Part shown: one piece after another, positions 1 through 12,797 of the stretch
How positions within the stretch are numbered: position 1 is the stretch's first letter
Layout: each line of letters begins with the position of its first letter
Assembly (NCBI GenBank): GCA_910890315.1
Contig: CAJVGD010000042.1
Location: 2,046,001 to 2,110,000, forward strand
Direction of reading: 5' to 3'
From: Serendipita indica DSM 11827
Lineage: Eukaryota; Basidiomycota; Agaricomycetes; Sebacinales; Serendipitaceae
Length of the DNA stretch: 64,000 nt
Made by a program: the position numbers and the translations under genes
Notes under the pieces: model-generated
Databases searched by the model: none
The model's input: the letters and a program-made list of their open reading frames with translations, nothing else
What the model was told of the DNA's origin: nothing

Positions 1-3000
1 AACCCTCATTTTCCAACTCCTCGCAGTGGTATGGCTTCCATCTCTGATTGACGCTGGTGACTGACCACCTTTTGTTAGTCACTCCTCATCCCCCTCACTT
101 TAGTCGAGCACACAAAATCGCTAGCACCGAGTTCACGTATAATCAACTACACGCTTATCAAGGGTCTCTTTGTGTCCGCAATACTACGGACCTACCTCCT
201 CTCTGGTACACTCGACGCGTACCCACGCGTCTTTCACGCCACCGCTCTGGTGGCCGGATCATACTACATTGTCCTTTTCACCGAACTCGTTCACAAACGC
301 TCAGGGTATCTCAAAGATGAATACAAATATCATCCTCAAGAAGCGAAAAGCAGCTTTCTTGTTCGCTCCATGTTTTTATGGTTGTTGCCTCTGCTATGGA
401 GAGGGCGCAATACTCGATTTCAACTCAAGGACCTCAATGAGATCCCACAGGATTTCAAAGCAGAAGAATCGCGCCAGCACCTTCTCATAGCTTTGGAGAC
501 TGGAAAGTGCGTCAAATTGTCCCATCAACTCGTTCGAGCGTATTAATTCGTCATTTAGCAAATCTTCATACTTCTACCTCCTCCATTCAACCATTAACAG
601 CTTTGGCATATCTTTCTTCGCACCAATCTTACCTCGTTTCATCCTCCTCCTCGCGACATTCGGACAACCGTTGCTCTTGAAGGATATACTAGGGTTCATG
701 TCGACTCCTACAGCTTCCAACTCTGTAGGATGGGCCATCTTCGGTGGATACGTGTGCATATACGGGCTGATGGTCATCAGTACGGCACTTTTCTGGGAAA
801 AAGTGATTTCCCCTCATTGCTGCGTTTGCTGTTCTGACCTTGTTGCTATAGCTCTACGCCGTCACAGTCAAGTATCGTGGTGCATTGGTCGGCGCCATAT
901 ACTTAAAAACGCTGAAGGTCGCCTCTCATACAAGTCGACCTTTGGGCACAGGCGTCGGCAGCAATTACATGTCTGTCGACGTTGAGCGCATTACGTTGGG
1001 TATCGAGAGTTTTCACGAGCTACTTGGCGCATTCTTTTCTCTGCCATTAGCATTCGCTATTCTCTACAGTCAGGTACGTTCGTTTTATTTCACCCCGCCT
1101 TTAGCTCATATTGTCGGAATCCATTGCGCGTTGGGGCGGTTGGTAGGCTCACTGGGTGGCGTTTCTACCCCTGGGTATAATAGCTATCGCATTGTGTGCT
1201 ACATCGTATGCGGCAAAGTTGGCAGGGACACGGCAGACTGTATGGTCTGCTAAAACGGACGAGCGCATCAAGTTCTTAGTATGTCGCTCACTCAATATCT
1301 CCTATAAGGGGCAAAGCAGCTAACTATGGTGTAGAGCTCTGTGATAGCCCAGCTTCTACCTATCAAATTCTTCGCCTACGAATCGTACATTGCGCGCAAG
1401 GCAGACCAACTTCGTAAGATTGAAATTCGTGCTCTCAAGCGTCTTTTGTGCGGTTATTCTTTCCATGTCTAGGCGTTTACTGATGAAACTTTGCAGCGTC
1501 GCGTTCCTCTGGGCCGCTACAATCTCCAACTCACTGATGGGTTTCACGCTCTTGGTCGTCATCGGTGTATATGCCGCCGTGTTTGGACGCTCGGGTGCTG
1601 GGAACACTTTGGACGTGGAACGAATATTCACCATCTACGCAACTGTACAGCTGCTTTCGTGGCCTTTAAATGTCCTTGGTACGTCTACCCGACTCTGTAT
1701 TGTATGATTGAAGATGTTTGTAGGCCAGTTTCTGCCCGACGTCATGGCAGCATATGCCTCTATGAAGCGGATAGAGAAGTATCTTCTCTTTGATGAGAAG
1801 CCTCAGTCGCAGAGTATTGCATCAGATCCGAACTCGGAGAAGCATGTCGATAGTGATATCACACTCCGTGGCTCGTTTGCCTGGAATAAGGAAGAGGAAC
1901 CAATTTTACCGAACGTCGATATCACGATTCCGACAGGCAAGCTCACCATCTGCACTGGACCTGTCGCAGCTGTACGTTGTCCGCTCACCTATGGGAGCAA
2001 GTTCTGAGTAGACCTAGGGCAAAACAAGCTTGCTGATTGCTCTCCTCGGTGAACTTGACGCAACATCTCCTCCGGAGAAAACGCACATGCCTACCCTCGA
2101 AAAGATAGGTTACACGTCGCAAGAGTCATTTATCATGCCGGGGTCACTTAGAGAAAACATTCTCTTCGGGAGCGAGTACGACGAAGCCTGGTATTCCAAG
2201 ACGATCAAGGCGTGTGCGCTCGAAGTCGACTTTGATAGAATGCTGGCGGGTGATGGAACGAAAGTCACAGACGCTAGGAGTCTGAGTGGTGGGCAAAAGC
2301 AACGGATCGTACGTACACAGCTCGTAAAGCTGGGAGAGAGAAACTGACTAGACTGTAGGCACTTGCTCGTGCAGTCTACTCCCGTGCATCGTTGGTTCTG
2401 TTGGATGATCCTTTCAGCGCACTTGACGGCGAGACGGCATCCCATGGTAGGTCCCTCACAATTCAAAAGTAGGATGCTGACTTTGAGTAGTATTCGAGCA
2501 TCTCTTTGGGCCTACTGGTTTACTAAGAGGCAGGACCGTTGTGCTCGTCACGCATTATGGCGCGTCCGTCTTCTCTTCGCTTGGCTCATCTCGACTGACC
2601 TCTCTCAGTGCACCACCTTCCGTCAGCAGACTGGGTGATAATACTAGAAAATGGATCTGTTACTCACAGCGGCACATGGGACGAAGTACAGCAATCCGGT
2701 TACAAGCTTAGCGATCTCTCTAAGACGATCGAGAAGTCGGAGAAATCGATTCAGAAGAAAGGAGAAGCTATATTAGAGGCGAAGAAGGCGGATGACGGCA
2801 AGAAGATTATGGATGAGACCGATGCAGTAGACGAGGTTGACGAGGAGAGCAAAAATCCGTACCTCCGTGGCCTCAAGCCGTACAAATTCTGGTTCGGAAA
2901 CGCTGGATATTTATACACCGTGTTTGCCTTGGTATGTCTTTCTCTGCTTTCCGTGCTCAGCGTTCCTAAAGCGACGTGTAGACAGTGTTCATCGTTTGGC

Positions 3001-5305
3001 CAATGACACGTTTGGCAATGCAAGTGAGCGTTTCACATAACAGGGTGAAGGTAGCCTTGGCTAACTGCATCAAGGGATATCTCAAAGAATGGTCGGATTC
3101 CGCGGACGCGAAGAACTATCCAGCCTGGATAGGGGGCCTCGCAGGGTTCTCATTTGGCCAAGTCGTCATATTGTATGCGCTCTTCTCCTACCTACCTCAT
3201 TGGCTAAGGTTGATGGTCTAGGTCCTGCGGGTTCTTGTTCTACTCCAATCACATGACTCCACGAGTCGGGAAGAACATTCATTATCAAGAAATTCGGGGA
3301 TTGCTACGTGCACCTGTCGATTGGATACAACGCACCCCTGCCGGACGAATCGTCAATCGGTTTTCTCAAGTAAGGGCCTGTTCGGCATCTACTTCACTTA
3401 CGCTAAGTAATAATAGGATATTTTCGAGATCGACTTCAACTTTCCTATCGCCTTCCTTAATGGGTCGAGTGCAGGGTTTGGTTTGAGTACGTTCGATAAC
3501 TCCAGGCGAGACTTGCTGTACTAACGGGCTATAGTCGGTACTATGGTCATCATCTACATCTCTGTAAGTTTTATCCTCCGATTTTGCCCATCTTACATTC
3601 TTTCAGAGTCCATGGCTCGCACTCAGTGCACCGCCTATGCTATTTGCGTACTGGATTCTACTAAGATTCTATCTCAAGTCATCCAAACAACTACAGGTAC
3701 TCTCAGAGCGAATTGAATATTCAGGCAGTTGACAAACTTATTTAAGCAATTGGAAGCTGCATCCAAGAGTCCGCTTTATACCGTCTTTGGAACGACATTG
3801 GCGGGGCTAGAGAATATTCGGTTCGACTAATACTTATACTGGAGCCCAACTCATCGCTTTCAGGGCCTACCGAGCACAAGAGTTTTTCCTTCACCAGAAT
3901 GACAAGCATCTCAATGCGAGTCAAGGGCCGTACCATTATCGCTTTGCGTCACTCCGATTCTTGTGAGCTTTTTATGCTCCGCGTAACCTAAAGGCTCTAA
4001 CATATCTAGGAAAACCGCGCTGTCATTTATGACATTTATCATCGCGGTCGCACTGGCGGGGACGGTCGTTGGCTTACGAAGAAGCACCTCGATTGCTTTG
4101 TGAGTGTATAGACTACATTGTGTACGAAACTGATCTCTATATATAGCTTGGGAATGGCATTATCAAATATCACCAACATGGCTATGCAGCTCTCGCAACT
4201 GCTGACGGTGCGCAATTCCTTGAATACTCACATCCCGCTAACGCCTTGAAGAACTGGGCTGCCATCGAAAACGGCACAATCAGCGTCGCCAGGTTGCAAG
4301 AGATGGTCGAACTACCGGGAGAACGCGATGAAGAGGGTCAGATAATTATTTCGAAGAAGAGCGATATCTGGCCCACGCGCGGGAGCATTGTTTTCGAAAA
4401 TGTTGAGCTCAAATACGGGTACGCAAACACTCGATGATTCCCATGCCGATGTTGATAGTCAACAGGGAGGACCTTCCAACGGTACTCAACAAGGTCTCGT
4501 TTACAATCAAGCCTGGCATGAAAGTCGGCATTTGCGGACGTACCGGGAGCGGGAAGAGTTCCACAGTTCAAGCACTATTTCGCGCCGTGGACTCTTCTCT
4601 TGTCAAAGGGAAAATCAGTATTGATGGCGTGGACATCCAGTCCCTCCCCCGACATACCCTGAGAAGTTCACTCTCGATTGTCACCCAAGAGCCGTTCTTG
4701 TGGCACGACACTATAAGGAACAATTTGGACGTCGAGGGCACGCAATCAGATGAGCGCATCTGGAGGGCACTCGATCAAGTTGGACTGAAGAAGACGATTC
4801 AAGGATTGAGCATGAAGCTCGAATCAATGATCGAGGAGGCAGGCTCGTTTTCTCGTGGCGAGGTAAGACGATTGCAACCTATACAACATGTCTTACTCTC
4901 TTGTAGCGTCAGCTACTCTGCCTTGCGAGGATACTTCTTCGGGCGCGCAAGATTGTTGTGCTGGATGAAGCGACAAGCAGGTATATAGCCAGCAGATCTT
5001 TAGCGCCTCTCTAAGCCTCATTTAGCATGGATCTCGAGACCGATGACCTTGTGCGTAAGGTCGTCGAATCGGAACTCAAGGACAGCACTGTATTGGCAGT
5101 CGCGCACAGAATCTGTGAGCACTTTCTCAATGATGAATAAGGTTTTTGACAAAATTTAGCGACAATTATCAACTTTGATCTCATCCTCGTCCTCGAGAAT
5201 GGCGTTGTTGTCGAAGCCGATGCACCGGCCGCACTCCTCGCATCGGGGGGACGGTTTGCGCAACTTGCCGCAAGTCAAGGCATTGCTTCAAATCAATACG
5301 TTTAA
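1..5305 (+). CDS. ABCC-type (MRP/Ycf1-like) ABC transporter, 5' end outside window
   Basis: Full-size ABC exporter of the multidrug-resistance-associated class, expected to pump conjugated or lipophilic compounds across the plasma or vacuolar membrane. About 20 short exons. An intron near 29-78 precedes the first readable exon and no convincing start ATG is visible, so the 5' end is missing. Order: membrane-rich N-terminus (end of a TMD0-like region, 79-480), TMD1 (about 590-1790), NBD1 (1850-2640) with Walker A GPVAAGKTS assembled across an intron near 1975-2020, signature LSGGQKQR and Walker B LVLLDDPFSALD; charged linker (2700-2870); TMD2 (2880-4240); NBD2 (4380-5300) with Walker A GRTGSGKSS, signature FSRGERQ, Walker B KIVVLDEATS and H-loop AVAHRI. 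The stop is TAA at 5303-5305. The family is certain; substrate is unknown. NBD1 Walker A has alanine where glycine is usual, still within GxxxxGK[ST]. Confidence 0.93.
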
Positions 5306-5429
5306 CTGTAGCTATTGTAGAATGGGCCTTCATGAAATAGGATCAATTTTCAGTCAGTCAAGGTCGATCGACCCCTCAATCAGACTTCACAAAGACAAAT
5401 ATTTCAAATAAGCACCCTGTAGATAGACG

Positions 5430-5718
5430 ATGAGCCGCCGCGTGAGTATTACTATATGAAGGCACCATTAGTTGGTGAGGAGGCTGCAGCTTCTATACAG
5501 TGCAGTTATTGCCACTAGCATTGCCCTCTGGATAGGAATCAAGTAGGTACTCCGAACTACCTGATTTGTAGCCGCTTATGTCACCTCACTCATGGCCTTT
5601 TTTACACCAGAGAGGAGCAATTCATCGAAATCTCGTTCTTGGATGCATTGAGGAGCATAGTGGCGGTGTATGGATCTTTTGAGGTAATCTCCTTCACATC
5701 TGTTGCAGGTTGCCCGTA
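5430..5718 (+). CDS. possible small hypothetical protein (about 57 aa), spliced
   Basis: Weak candidate found by following splice sites. ATG at 5430 opens a 12-bp exon (MSRR), a GTGAGT donor at 5442 and an acceptor before 5490 join it in frame to a hydrophobic stretch (LLYSAVIATSIALWIGI), then a second intron (about 5543-5610) joins in phase to EEQFIEISFLDALRSIV and onwards to a stop at 5716-5718. The result would be a short protein with one N-terminal membrane anchor. No family is recognised. It lies 125 bp after the ABC transporter stop, so it could also be transcribed 3' sequence without coding role. RNA evidence would be needed. Confidence 0.28.
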
Positions 5719-7085
5719 ACGGACTTGCAAAGGATTTGATCCGAAACACAGATTCTCAGCATGTCCACAAAATGAATGCGAAACAGACATGACCTACGTC
5801 AAATGGCTATCACCTGGTCGGGACTTTGGCGCGAATCTCCGGAAATGGACCCAGTGCCCCCTCAAACGGAAATCTCGAAAGTGGCCCCCACTTGTGAAAG
5901 ACCGAGACGTGGGTACAAATATCATGAGAACGACTCTGTTAGACGATATATCTGATGAAACAACAGGAGATTACTATCAAAGGGAGTCGGACTCTTGTAA
6001 GTTTGACGGTATGATAGCGCTCGTAAGCCTGCTATATTATCAGGTATCATCCCTACACTCATGTAGTGGTTCTTGGATGCGGATATATACTGAGAGTGTG
6101 TTATCATCCGGTCCCCTTGCTCGCTCTGATGTCAGTCCAGAGTGAAGAACTGTTTGCAGTCGTCTTCATGAGTTCTCACTGCACCCCACTTTGGTATCTG
6201 GATTGACTAGTACACCTACGCAGGGGCTCCTTATGTCTACAATGCCAGCTATTTGCAGTAACTTCAAGCCAAGGTAATAGGATTATTCAGACATATCCGA
6301 ATCGTTGCCTTGTCGAGAAGTTGCAATTCATTGCGCATGGTTGGATATAATTGCAGGCAGAACCGCTGAGCAAATATACCCAGTCAATTGAAGCGAGCCA
6401 CCACTTCAGAGACAATCTCGTGAGGAATGAACCGACACAGAAGCAGCCATTCACCACGCATTATCTTGCTGTGATCATTGCACAGCTGGGCTACAGTGAG
6501 ATCGAGCACAATCCTGACTAAGTGTGCGAGCGTCTCGGGGCATCTTTTGGCAGAGCACGACAAGGCAATGTCGGATACCTGATGAACATGGTTCCTCAGG
6601 CATCCGAGATGGATGATCGTGGGCCAGAAAACGCGCTCTGGAGAGCTAACGGCCTAGATAGCCGACGCGCCTCGACGTGACGAGTTATCAGGTATTGGAC
6701 TTTAAAGTCTCGAATCAATGTATTTCGTCACAGAACAAGGGAGCCCGGTCATGGTCGGGGTCAAGATGCGAGAGGGGTGCGTACCACCCGCCGCCCGCTT
6801 TATACCGCGAGGATGGTGATGCCGACAGAGAATATACCGTCCCATATTGCGCATAAATGTCTTGTAAACCACGGACGGAGGTTTGCCGGGCTGTCAAATG
6901 AGGGCGGGTGGATGCTCCGCTGGCGAGTGGTCATTCAAGGTTGGACTCGAACTATCATCAGAGTATATTCTTCTGTGATAAATCCGAGCGTTTGCAGGCA
7001 TCTGTGGTGGTGGCAAAGACCAAATCCCACTTGGACTCTGCCTTAATTTTGCCAGCAGCACTCACGCTTGCCCGTCGCGAGTTCT
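5719..7085. other. intergenic stretch, no recognisable gene
   Basis: About 1.4 kb between the small candidate gene and PMT2. Open frames here are short and show no domain, no codon pattern like the neighbours and no convincing splice sites. The distal part must hold the PMT2 promoter. I see no clear terminal repeats or transposon coding. Confidence 0.5.
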
Positions 7086-9912
7086 ATGCCTGGGCCAGTC
7101 GCAGTAGATATCGGAACACCTTCTCCTCGCTCGTCGTTTGAAGAAATCCAGCACCCAACTTACACCGCCGCTCGTTCAAATCCGCGCTACGACGCTGCCA
7201 GCCCGTCGTGGTCCTCGTCCTCTCACCAGCCACTCGTAGAAGAACTCCCTATGCACTACGTTACAGATGAAAAGGCAAGGAGGCGCATTATTCGAGCGCC
7301 GGGCTCTGTAGACCCTGGTTCCTCGCCGCTCACCAGCACCCGTGAGCATATGCCCTACGAAATGCATCCCCCGACAGACCACGTCGACGACATCGACGAC
7401 GATGATGGAAAAGAGGTCTACAGACGGATGCGCGTCGCGACCGCCCTCCGCCAGATTCCACGTCCACCCCCGACGACCTTTAAAGAGGACTTAATCGAAA
7501 ACCTACCAGCTGCCATTTACACTCTTTTATCATGCTGGACACGATTCTATCAGATTGGTAAAAATAACCACGTCGTCTGGGACGAGGCACACTTTGGAAA
7601 GTTTGGCAGTTACTATCTACGGGTAAGGACTGTTGGAACTGCGCGCTAAATCTATTTTTACACTCTTTCAGAGAGAATTCTATTTCGATGTACACCCGCC
7701 ACTGGGTAAAATGATTGTCGGTCTCGTTGGCCTTCTCTCGGGCTACAACGGTAGCTTTGAGTTCAAGTCCGGCGACGCCTATCCTGAAGATGTACCCTAT
7801 GTCGCCATGCGAGTCATGCTCGCCACCTTTGGCGTGCTCATGGTCCCCCTCGCCTGGTACACGTCTCGCGAACTCGGCTTTAGTCGACGCGCAGCACATT
7901 TGACCACCATCATGGTTCTTTGCGGTACGTTGTATTCAAAACTATGGAGAAACGCCGGCTCAATTGGCCCTGTCCCTAGACGTCGCCTGGCTTTGCATCT
8001 CCCGCTTTATCCTCCTCGACTCTATGCTCCTCTTCTTCACCTGTACTACCGTCTTTTGTCTCACAAAGTTTCATTCGGAACGACACGAGTAAGCTGACTC
8101 TCGGTCCTTGCCACGTCCTCATCATTTTCCATAGTCCGTTTGAGCCCGATTGGTGGATATGGCTCACCCTCACCGGAATTTCCATCGGATGCGTCACGTC
8201 TATCAAATGGGTCGGATTCTTCGTCACGGCGCTCGTTGGCGTATACACACTGGAGGATCTGTGGGAAAAGTTTGGCGACTTGAAAATGCGCAAGGTGAGG
8301 GCTTCTTTCATCTTTTTGAACACTTTGTATTAACCATCCAATAGCGAGATTACATCAAACATTGGATCGCCCGAGGCGCGCTCTTGATTGTGCTGCCGTT
8401 CATCGTCTACATGATTTCGTTCAAGATTCATTTCCTCATTCTCAACCATTCCGGAACTGGAGATTCACAAATGTCCTCGCTCTTCCAGGCAAACTTGGAA
8501 GGCAACGACTTTAGCAAGAATCCACTCGAAGTCGCCTTTGGCTCCAAAGTCACGTTCAAGAATATGGGATACGGTGGCGGTCTGTTGCACAGTCATACGC
8601 AGACCTATCCTGTAGGAAGTCAACAGCAGCAAGTGACCTGCTACCACTACAAGGACGACAACAACCACTGGCGCGTCGAAAAGCCATGGACCTCTGCCCC
8701 TGTCGACGACGAGGGTGACATCGAGTTCCTCAAGCACAATGACGTTGTCCGTCTCGTGCATACGCCGACCGGTCGAAACCTCCACTCTCACACTGTCGCT
8801 GCACCCGTCACCAAGCTCAACAATGAAGTGTCCTGCTATGGTAATACGACGACCGGCGATGCGGGTGACCACTGGATTGTTGAGATTGTCGACGACATGG
8901 TTCTCGGCAAGAGGCAGAATGTCCCGCATGTGCGAAGCTTGACGACAAAGTTGCGCTTCAAGCATCAGCAACTCGGGTGCTACCTCGTCGCGCCAAACAC
9001 CGTCTTACCACCGTGGGGATTTAAGCAAATTGAAGTCAGCTGTGACAAGGAGAATAACCCAAATGATCCACACACACACTGGAACGTGGAGAGCCACTGG
9101 AACGGACGACGTGAGTGCCCATTCAACATCTAGGTATATGACTGATAATGAATAGTGCCCGTTGGAGAGACGAAGTTTTACAAGTCGCCATTTTTCCGCG
9201 ACTTTTGGCATCTCAACGTTGCGATGATGACCTCGAACAATGCGCTCGTCCCCGACGCAGACAAGGAAGACATTCTCGCATCGTCGCCGACGGATTGGCC
9301 ATGGCTGCACCTCGGTCTACGCATGTGCGGATGGGGCGACAATCAGACCAAGTACTACCTGATTGGTAACCCGGCTGTTTGGTGGAGCGGCACTGCGTCG
9401 TTGGGCATTTGTGTGCTCGTTATTTGCGTCTACCTCATTCGTAATCAACGGGGGTATCGTGATTGGGGTGTCGGCGAGTGGGATCATTTCCTGTATGTGT
9501 GCAAGATTGCTGGGCTCGGATGGGTGTTCCAATACGGTGCGCATTTTGTCAATTTGTTATTGAATCAGAGACTAATGAAGATCCAGTGCCGTTCCTCATC
9601 ATGGGTCGAGTAACCTATATCCACCATTATTTGCCCACGCTCTACTTTGCCGTACTCATGGTCGGTCACTTGTTTGACCACCTCGTCTTCAAGTCGCGTC
9701 GCTTCTCCGAGAGGACGAAGTGGATCATCTTTGCTATTGCGTCTGGAATCGTCATTGGTGTCTTTTGGTGGTTCAGAGGCGTCGCGTTCGGTATCGACGG
9801 TCCCATTAAGGAGCACTGGGGGCTCTTGTGGCGCAAGGTACGTGGCTTGCTGATACTTAAACTAGTAACTAATGCGCTTCTACAGACTTGGAACATCTAC
9901 GAGAGTCATTAG
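7086..9912 (+). CDS. PMT2: protein O-mannosyltransferase, PMT2 subfamily
   Basis: Dolichyl-phosphate-mannose:protein mannosyltransferase of the ER membrane, which starts O-mannosylation of secretory proteins. ATG at 7086 follows a weak upstream in-frame TTG; eight or so exons. After a 130-residue Ser/Pro-rich cytosolic tail come the first membrane region and luminal loop with the family motif [13 protein letters not shown] and the next exon's HPPLGKM. Further helices follow ([28 protein letters not shown]), then a luminal MIR block at 8530-9110 with GGLLHSH and [11 protein letters not shown], then C-terminal helices with [11 protein letters not shown]. Stop TAG at 9910. The absence of the RYEDGR insert before the QQQVT motif, and the form of the MIR start, favour Pmt2 over Pmt1 or Pmt4 (from memory of the families). 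The intron around 7924-7980 has two possible acceptors. Length is about 830 aa, slightly long because of the N-terminal tail. Confidence 0.9.
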
Positions 9913-10059
9913 AGTGGACCATGACTGTGTTTTGACTGGCGGTTATTTACTCCCTCGTTTTATTCCGTTGTTAGACTTTACCCAAAAAGACTGGTTCTCA
10001 CCGCGAGTCCACGTGCTCATGCTGAACCTCTTTGATTAAAAAGCTCTAAGGACACGCTG

Positions 10060-12453
10060 CTATAGGGGCAGTCCGCACACTTCGCAATCACGCGCGCTCG
10101 CATCGTTCTCAAACGTGCAGTGAGGACACATCTTCGTGCCGCTGCTTGTCGACGCGCCAGGTCCGGTGTCAAGACGGCTACGAGGACGGCTGCCACTGTC
10201 CACGTCCATGCCCATCTCTTCGAGCAATTCCGGTGGTATCTCTTCAAAGCCGTCATTATCCATAGGTCGAGACAAGCTTCCGGTATTCCTCGATTTGGAC
10301 GCTACAGCTGTGTTAGTAGTATCAAACATAAGAAGCAGGCTACGCACGAGCTGATTCGACCGCGACCGCTGTGAGTGTTTGCCACCCGTCACGCTCGAGT
10401 AATGGATCCAAGACCGTTGCTTCCTCAAAGTTGGGACTAGTCGCCACTTTGGCAATCGCCTTTATATCTTCCCGACCGATAATTTCAACCTGGTTCCAAT
10501 ACGCGAGGAGATGCCAGTCACTCAGCCATTTCGCTACCTTTTCGCGTGCTCGTCTGGCCTCGAATGACGAATCAATTGGACTTGCGACGACAGATGCCGC
10601 GTCTATTTGATTAATTTCGGCGAGGAGCTTGTCCGTTGTCTGCTCTTCAATTCCGTGACGGTTCTCAATTGGGAAACCCTTTGGTGAACGGAACAGTGGC
10701 GAAGGTTGAAGGGGAAAGCCGTGAGTGATCTAAAAGGCGGTTAGTTTCCAATGACGGGTGGAAGCTGGAAACGCACGTTGACAAGAAGAAAGTCGACTGG
10801 GAATGTCGGTTTTGCACTCTCCTTTACTTCAATGCCATACTGATTTTTGCTTCGGTAAAAGACCTCAGGTATATATCGACCCTCGGTCTCCTTTTGCACG
10901 ATTATGACTTGCGGATTTCGCGAGGCTGTAATCATGTCGGCTTGGACCATTGCCACTGCCTGCTCCGAGACCTAACACCGTCAGTCACCATACTATGCTA
11001 AGTTGAACATACACACCTGGAATGATTGAATGTCCACGCCACCTTCTTCGGTTCCAGTCACGATGGCTGTTACAAAGCGACTGCCATACTCTCCCGTCCG
11101 ACTGCCCCTTGTGACCGTAGGATGCGCCGCTTGCATTTTTGCAGCAAATATGACCTCCAAGCTTGACATGTAAAAGCTTTGAGGGTGCCGCTTGTACACT
11201 AGCTTACTTCGGTCGTCAGGTTGAGCGGTGAGGTCTGTAAAGATTTGCCCCAAGACCTCGATTGGCCCCTTTCCATTCTTCTTCATCTCCTCGTCCAGAT
11301 AGCACCAGCTACCGAGCTCCTTGATCCGCTTCTCGTCTTCCCAAGGAAGAGCCACAGTTAGACCGTCCGGGTCGCCATGTTGGGGAGGCTCATGAATGGC
11401 TTCGACCACAGCTTTGATACCCATTGGGACCTCAGCATACGGCTCGTATCGTCCAATGAGGAACCCAAATCGTTGAACACCAGTCTTTCTCCAGCCATCA
11501 ATGAAGCGATCGACAACCTCCTTGGACGCAAACTCGACATGATCGACCATACGGAATGTCTGCGGCTGAAGCGTGATAGCTGCAGGCTGACAGGTTGTAC
11601 AGATTCCTTGAGGAAACGAAGGATGCGATGCGGTTGGACAAGGAACCTTTACCGAGTAGGACTCTGGCTGAAGCGGAGGGAGATTCGCGGTCGACGACGA
11701 AGAGGCAAGGGTACTTCCTTGCGCTGGTTGCAACTTTCGGAGGTGCGCATGGAAAGAAAGATGCTTGATGGCCTTGTCTTTATGGTATCCGGCATCATAG
11801 GGCTGAACAAGACTTAGTGAAATAAGTCATAATAAGTATCCGACATACCTCGAGAGGCATGCAATAATCGCACATTCCTTTGTCTCCGTGCTTGCAAAAC
11901 TTGGCATCACGCTTTCTCGGAATCTTTCCATCTCTAGAGCGCCAATAAACATCAACAGGCTCCTCGTTTACTAGCTCCCAAGGGCGCTTCGGTTCCGCCT
12001 TGTCGTCGGAGGCATTTGATGTTGATGCCGCAGTAGTAGTCGCACTCTGCCCTCTCGGACCTTGCTCATCATAGGTCTTATACTTGAGATATAACAAGTC
12101 GCCATGTCTTCACAAGAAGCATCAGTATTCTGTGGCTTAGACCACTCCAGCATGCTCACTTGATATTTAGCGCTTGTAGAGTGTATCCAACAAGACCAGA
12201 AAGCTGTTGCTCTGCACCATTGGGTTTGTCGCTCAGCGTAATCGAGGATGGATCCGCATTCTTGGTAATCTCGAGGATCTACAGGTTATATATCAATGAA
12301 TAACATCCAAAATTAGCAACCAAGCATTGAGGAGAGCGTGAATACGCGTGATGGTGAGCGTACCTTTGCCGCGAGCTCCCTGCATCCGCTGTGGGCTGCA
12401 AATCGAACCGAAACATTCCATCCTTTGACCTTATTCGGACAATCTAGAGTCAT
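10060..12453 (-). CDS. NPL4: Npl4, Cdc48/p97 cofactor
   Basis: Ubiquitin-recognition partner of the Cdc48-Ufd1 segregase, acting in ER-associated degradation and in release of ubiquitylated membrane proteins. ATG at 12453-12451 starts an ubiquitin-like N-terminus (about 90 residues over three exons, ending near ALNIKHGDLLYLKYKTYDEQ). A zinc-binding segment (CKHGDKGMCDYCMPLE at about 11850-11910; CPTASHPSFPQGICTTC at about 11590-11650) precedes the MPN-like core, with the hallmark VDHVEFASKEVVDRFI, FGFLIGRYEPY and WCYLDEEM. The last exon ends in an NZF/RanBP2 zinc finger, MCPHCTFENDASARDCEVCG, stop at 10060-10062. The C-terminal NZF is typical of animal Npl4 and is a useful feature to note in a fungus. 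It faces away from PMT2; the two stops are 147 bp apart, so they converge. Confidence 0.93.
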
Positions 12454-12797
12454 GATGGGAGATTTAGCACCTCGTGCATGTAAAACCGGCAGCGCTGACC
12501 ATAATGTACGTAGACGCGCAGGTCAAGTTGTGAGTGGCGACGCGTCATGAACCATTTCAGTTCATTCTCTTCCCCTCACGTCGACGCGCAATTTTGGACA
12601 TTGGCTTATATTCTCTAAACCTGTTACAAGTCCATACTAGCAGAATGTACGAAACCAGGATGACCGAAACGACAATAGACTCTCAAAGCCAGATAGCCAA
12701 GAGGGGGACGAAAACAAACGAGTTCAAAGCACCTTTTTGGTGAGACTTGCTGCTAGAAGAGGGTATGCATAGAAGCACATACGTGGTGCGTGGGTTT
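12454..12797. other. intergenic, NPL4 promoter side and tricalbin 3' side
   Basis: 344 bp between the tricalbin stop and the NPL4 start on the same strand. It should hold the tricalbin 3' UTR and the NPL4 promoter. I see no TATA box and no other feature. Confidence 0.5.
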
